Source of the DNA: Cruorifilaria tuberocauda
Taxonomy: Eukaryota > Nematoda > Chromadorea > Rhabditida > Onchocercidae
DNA: 64,000 nt
NCBI GenBank assembly: GCA_013365365.1
Contig: JABVXU010000181.1
Location: forward strand, 1-64,000
Direction of reading: 5' to 3'
Within the stretch, counting starts at the first letter, position 1. Each line of letters starts with the position of its first letter. The position numbers and the translations under genes are program-made. The notes below the pieces were generated by a model. That model was not told the origin of the DNA and made no database searches. It was given only the letters and a program-made list of their open reading frames with translations. Shown here one piece after another: positions 60,956 to 64,000 of the stretch.

Positions 60956-63900
60956 TTACGCTCCCCTACTTGAGATACTTCTTCTAGCAGCTTCTTCACT
61001 AGTCCGAAGTAAAACACTGAATAATTTATTCTGCGCGAATTCAGATAAACATTCAGCTAGTTCCTTCGTATCAGGTATTAATTCCAGTTTCCGCTCGTTT
61101 GATAACTTAACTAAAATCAAAATATAATTAAGAAGTGATTTTAAAGCATTAGGAAAGTAAAAAGCTGATGACTGGCACAATCAAAGGATCAAAAGAGTTT
61201 ACGAATTTTCCAAAAACAATAATCGTATACAGAAAATACATACCATATGCAACAATTCTGTCCAATAATTCGCTGTAAACAGTTGGATACTGTGGATCAT
61301 CAACGCGTGTTACTTTTTTCCAGTAATCGCTATTCGCCCTTATAGCAGCTATCCATATTTTGGTTTGTAAAGAACGTACCAAGTCACCCGTTCGATTTGA
61401 TGCTTCTTCGTCCATCAGTATTGATAACGTGAGCAGTGCACTGAATTAAAATATTCAAATTACCTATTTTACAAAATTCCCTAAGACATGAATAATATCA
61501 ATTTACGCGATTTGAACAGAAAATGATATATTCAATGAGGCAACTTTTTAAGGTGTAAAATGTATGAAACAACTTCATCATTATGATTAAAATTTCATCT
61601 GTTATAATCTGAAAAAGAAATAATATAGACTCTATTAAATAAATTACGAAAAGAATTTACTCAAAATATCGCTCAGCGTCACATGACGTATCATTCAAAT
61701 GTGCTCTTATGATTTCTTCTGCGGTAAAAGATGGTATCTTTGGAAGTGGATTAGATGAGTCGAATTTCTGAAAAAATATAATATTGAAATTTCATAACCT
61801 AAATAACCTTAAACGACTTATCGGTTTATTAAGAGAACATTTCTTCAATGAAGATTCTTAGTTGAATGTTCTACTCGCTTCATCGTAGAATTGTTTTTTC
61901 TAATTGTTTTAATATTTACCATTTCTAAATTTGGATCAATTTTTTGTTGAAGCTTGATTAAATTGAGGTCGCATTTGACGCCTTCCAGGAAACTATTATC
62001 TATTTCATTTTCGCAAAGGGCAGAAAGCTTTGCAAAAGAAAGCAAACGCTGAAATTGAAAGCGTTAACATTTGATGAAAGATTTTATAATCTTTACAATT
62101 CTTATACATGCTGTTTTACTCATATTGATTTAAAAAATTTAAACTGTAATCACAAAAAAATCAATAGAATATTCCATCTTTAGTAGCATAGTATTTTTTA
62201 AAAGGATCAAATCTTTATATTTTCTAAACATTTCTAAACATTATAGATTTTTATAAGCATGAAACCAACTCTTTTCAGTATAACATCATCGTTTGATTTC
62301 CGTGAGAGTGTTTTAAGAGTATGACATGCCTAAAATCAAAGTTATAAAAATGAGGCATTTCATCTGGTTTATCAGAGCTGTGAATTCCGTTTATTTAATG
62401 AATATTTAATGAATTTAATGAATCATCAGCACTGATTTAAACCAAGCTTGATTCTTGTACTCTCGAGAAAGTTGCTATCAATAATTTATCCACTAATGAA
62501 TCGAAAAATAAGTAAAAAATTCGCTTCTTTACAGTCAATTTGAGGATTAATTACTTTATGATAAAAATAATCATAACTCATATAGCATGAAAGCCATTTG
62601 CATAAAAGCAATTATTTTATAAATTTATAGATTGAAAACCTTGGTAAAATCGCCATTTTCAAGATCACGCATCCATCCAACATTAGTTTGTGTTGCGAAG
62701 AAAAGATCAGCCTCTGGTTCTTTCATTTCCAGTAGATCTCTCATGTATCCTAAAACAGCAACACTGAGAATTTTTTCACAAACAGTAATGAATTATTTCT
62801 TTAGAAGAAAAATAATTACCATTTTCAAGATAATATTCATATAACATATTGCAAAAATTGCCAGAACTGAAGAATTCCTTATATTCTTGGATTTTAGTTT
62901 TCCTTTCCAAATCTGGTAAAGCGCATGCCAATCGTATTATAGTTTTGAAGTCCTTAAAAAAATATTTTTTACAAAAAGAATTGCACAAACTAAAGTCATT
63001 AAACAAGATAAATAATTTTTTCACTCGTAAAATGGAAGCTTCTGAGAGAATTCGAAACTTCTGAATCAGAATTAGAATAAAAATTAGTTTAACAAACATC
63101 AAATTCAGAAACCATGAAGTTCTATTCATCCTTGCCTATTCTCTTAAGATATTGTCTTTTTCCCAACTTGCTGTTCCGGAATATGAATGCTGCTCATAAT
63201 TTTTTGAAAATATATTTTAAAAATAACAAACCTGAAAACGTTTCGATAATTCTAAAGCAATCGCATGTTCAGAAATTTCTAAAAATTTGGCCACAATTGG
63301 TGAATTTTGCCGATCATCGAGTGATTGTTCATTCATAATGAATGCAGCAATGAGTACACTTTGTTTCAATAACGCCGCATATTTCGGGCAGTCACGACCA
63401 GCTTGGTGAACATAATTAAATAATATGTTCAACTGAAACACATAGCTGACTACTGTTTTAACGAATTTATGCACAGAAATTGGCTAAAAAACCAACGTGT
63501 TTTATGAAAGGCTTCAATATAGATTTTTCTTGCGTCCATCGTAAATCATTTTCTATATCAAGAACATTTTCTGTATCACGACGTTCATCAATCGCTTCCT
63601 TTCCAATAATCAAGGCAGTACCAACATATTCTATACATTCCAGCTTATAATCCATCACTTCATTATTGCTACCTACAATATCTTCTTCCTCTTCAATGAG
63701 ACCATTGAAGAATTCATCAACCCGAGAAACCTGAAATGGAAAAAACTGTAGTGCTAGTAACAGTGCTTCAGTTACTAAATTTTGAAGTTTTTGTACTAAA
63801 AAAGCTCATTCTGTTCTATTAATGAAAAAGAAGCGAATCTTAGCACTAATAAAGCTGACTCTTGAAAAATTAGAAGTGAAAAAAAAATTACTTCTCGAAA

Positions 63901-64000
63901 AAAGTAATCATAGCGAGTGAGCAATTCTCGTTCTCCGTCAATGCTTTCTTTTCGCTTCAGTAATACCCTTTTCACAGCTGCATCGAAAATTGGAGACGGG
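60956..64000 (-). CDS. NUP133: nucleoporin NUP133, C-terminal part (5' end beyond right edge)
   Basis: Scaffold of the Y-shaped Nup107-160 complex of the nuclear pore. Minus-strand exons: >64000-63892, 63730-63497, 63432-63232, 63060-62820, 62749-62640, 62329-62270, 62048-61920, 61767-61661, 61440-61244 and 61110-60956, every junction in phase, about 510 residues. Matching landmarks are YDYFFREVSRVDEFF, the helical stack CKKYFFKDFKTIIRLAC, FCNMLYEYYLENG, the LHEI-type helix GWMRDLENGDFTK, LLSFAKLSALCEN, and a C-terminal helical bundle ending SISSRGA. The short exon 62329-62270 (ACHTLKTLSRKSNDDVILKR) fills the gap expected from the family. The N-terminal beta-propeller lies off the window. Sequence similarity is modest but the order of motifs is right throughout. 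Confidence 0.88.

Noticed and set aside
1..64000. tRNA, rRNA, spliced-leader RNA, CRISPR arrays, transposase or retroelement genes
   Set aside because: I looked for tRNA B-box-like sequence, SL1-like sequence, regular spacer repeats and polymerase or transposase motifs and saw none.

Overview
The window is nuclear DNA of a nematode. It is AT-rich, its genes are cut into short exons by GT-AG introns (mostly 100-900 bp), and nearly every gene has a splice acceptor a few bases before its ATG with no cis donor I could assign, as expected of spliced-leader trans-splicing. The proteins read as nematode orthologues. An OGG1-type 8-oxoguanine glycosylase, which Caenorhabditis elegans is known to lack, points away from Caenorhabditis and fits a clade III (spirurid or filarial) worm. 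The species is inferred from style and not proven. All gene models were assembled by hand from splice signals, reading phase and remembered family sequences; no search was run.

Layout from left to right: OGG1 (minus, runs off the left edge); an unnamed basic AT-hook-like protein (+); an HMG-box protein with two C2H2 fingers (+); DcpS scavenger decapping enzyme (+); RNA polymerase III subunit C11/POLR3K (+); a long non-coding stretch with a 100-nt palindrome and decayed pieces of an eIF2B-alpha gene; ER chaperone BiP (+) with unfolded-protein-response sites; proteasome alpha subunit PSMA1 (minus); V-ATPase subunit e (minus), head to head with RNASEK (V-ATPase subunit f, +); a CK1/TTBK-type kinase (+); eIF4E (+); peroxin PEX3 (+); a tight NDUFAF8-UTP23 pair (+); the Wnt receptor RYK/LIN-18 (+, 5' end unresolved); and the C-terminal part of nucleoporin NUP133 (minus, runs off the right edge).

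Most genes are housekeeping. Three arrangements suggest joint expression: the divergent V-ATPase e/f pair, the NDUFAF8-UTP23 pair (223 bp apart, or overlapping in an ATGA if the upstream gene splices on), and same-strand DcpS-POLR3K. The most unusual items are the e/f promoter, the ATGA junction, a GC-AG intron and a duplicated intron segment in BiP, the eIF2B-alpha relic, the long palindrome, and a perfect hairpin in the kinase 3' UTR. I found no tRNA, rRNA, CRISPR array or recognisable transposase.
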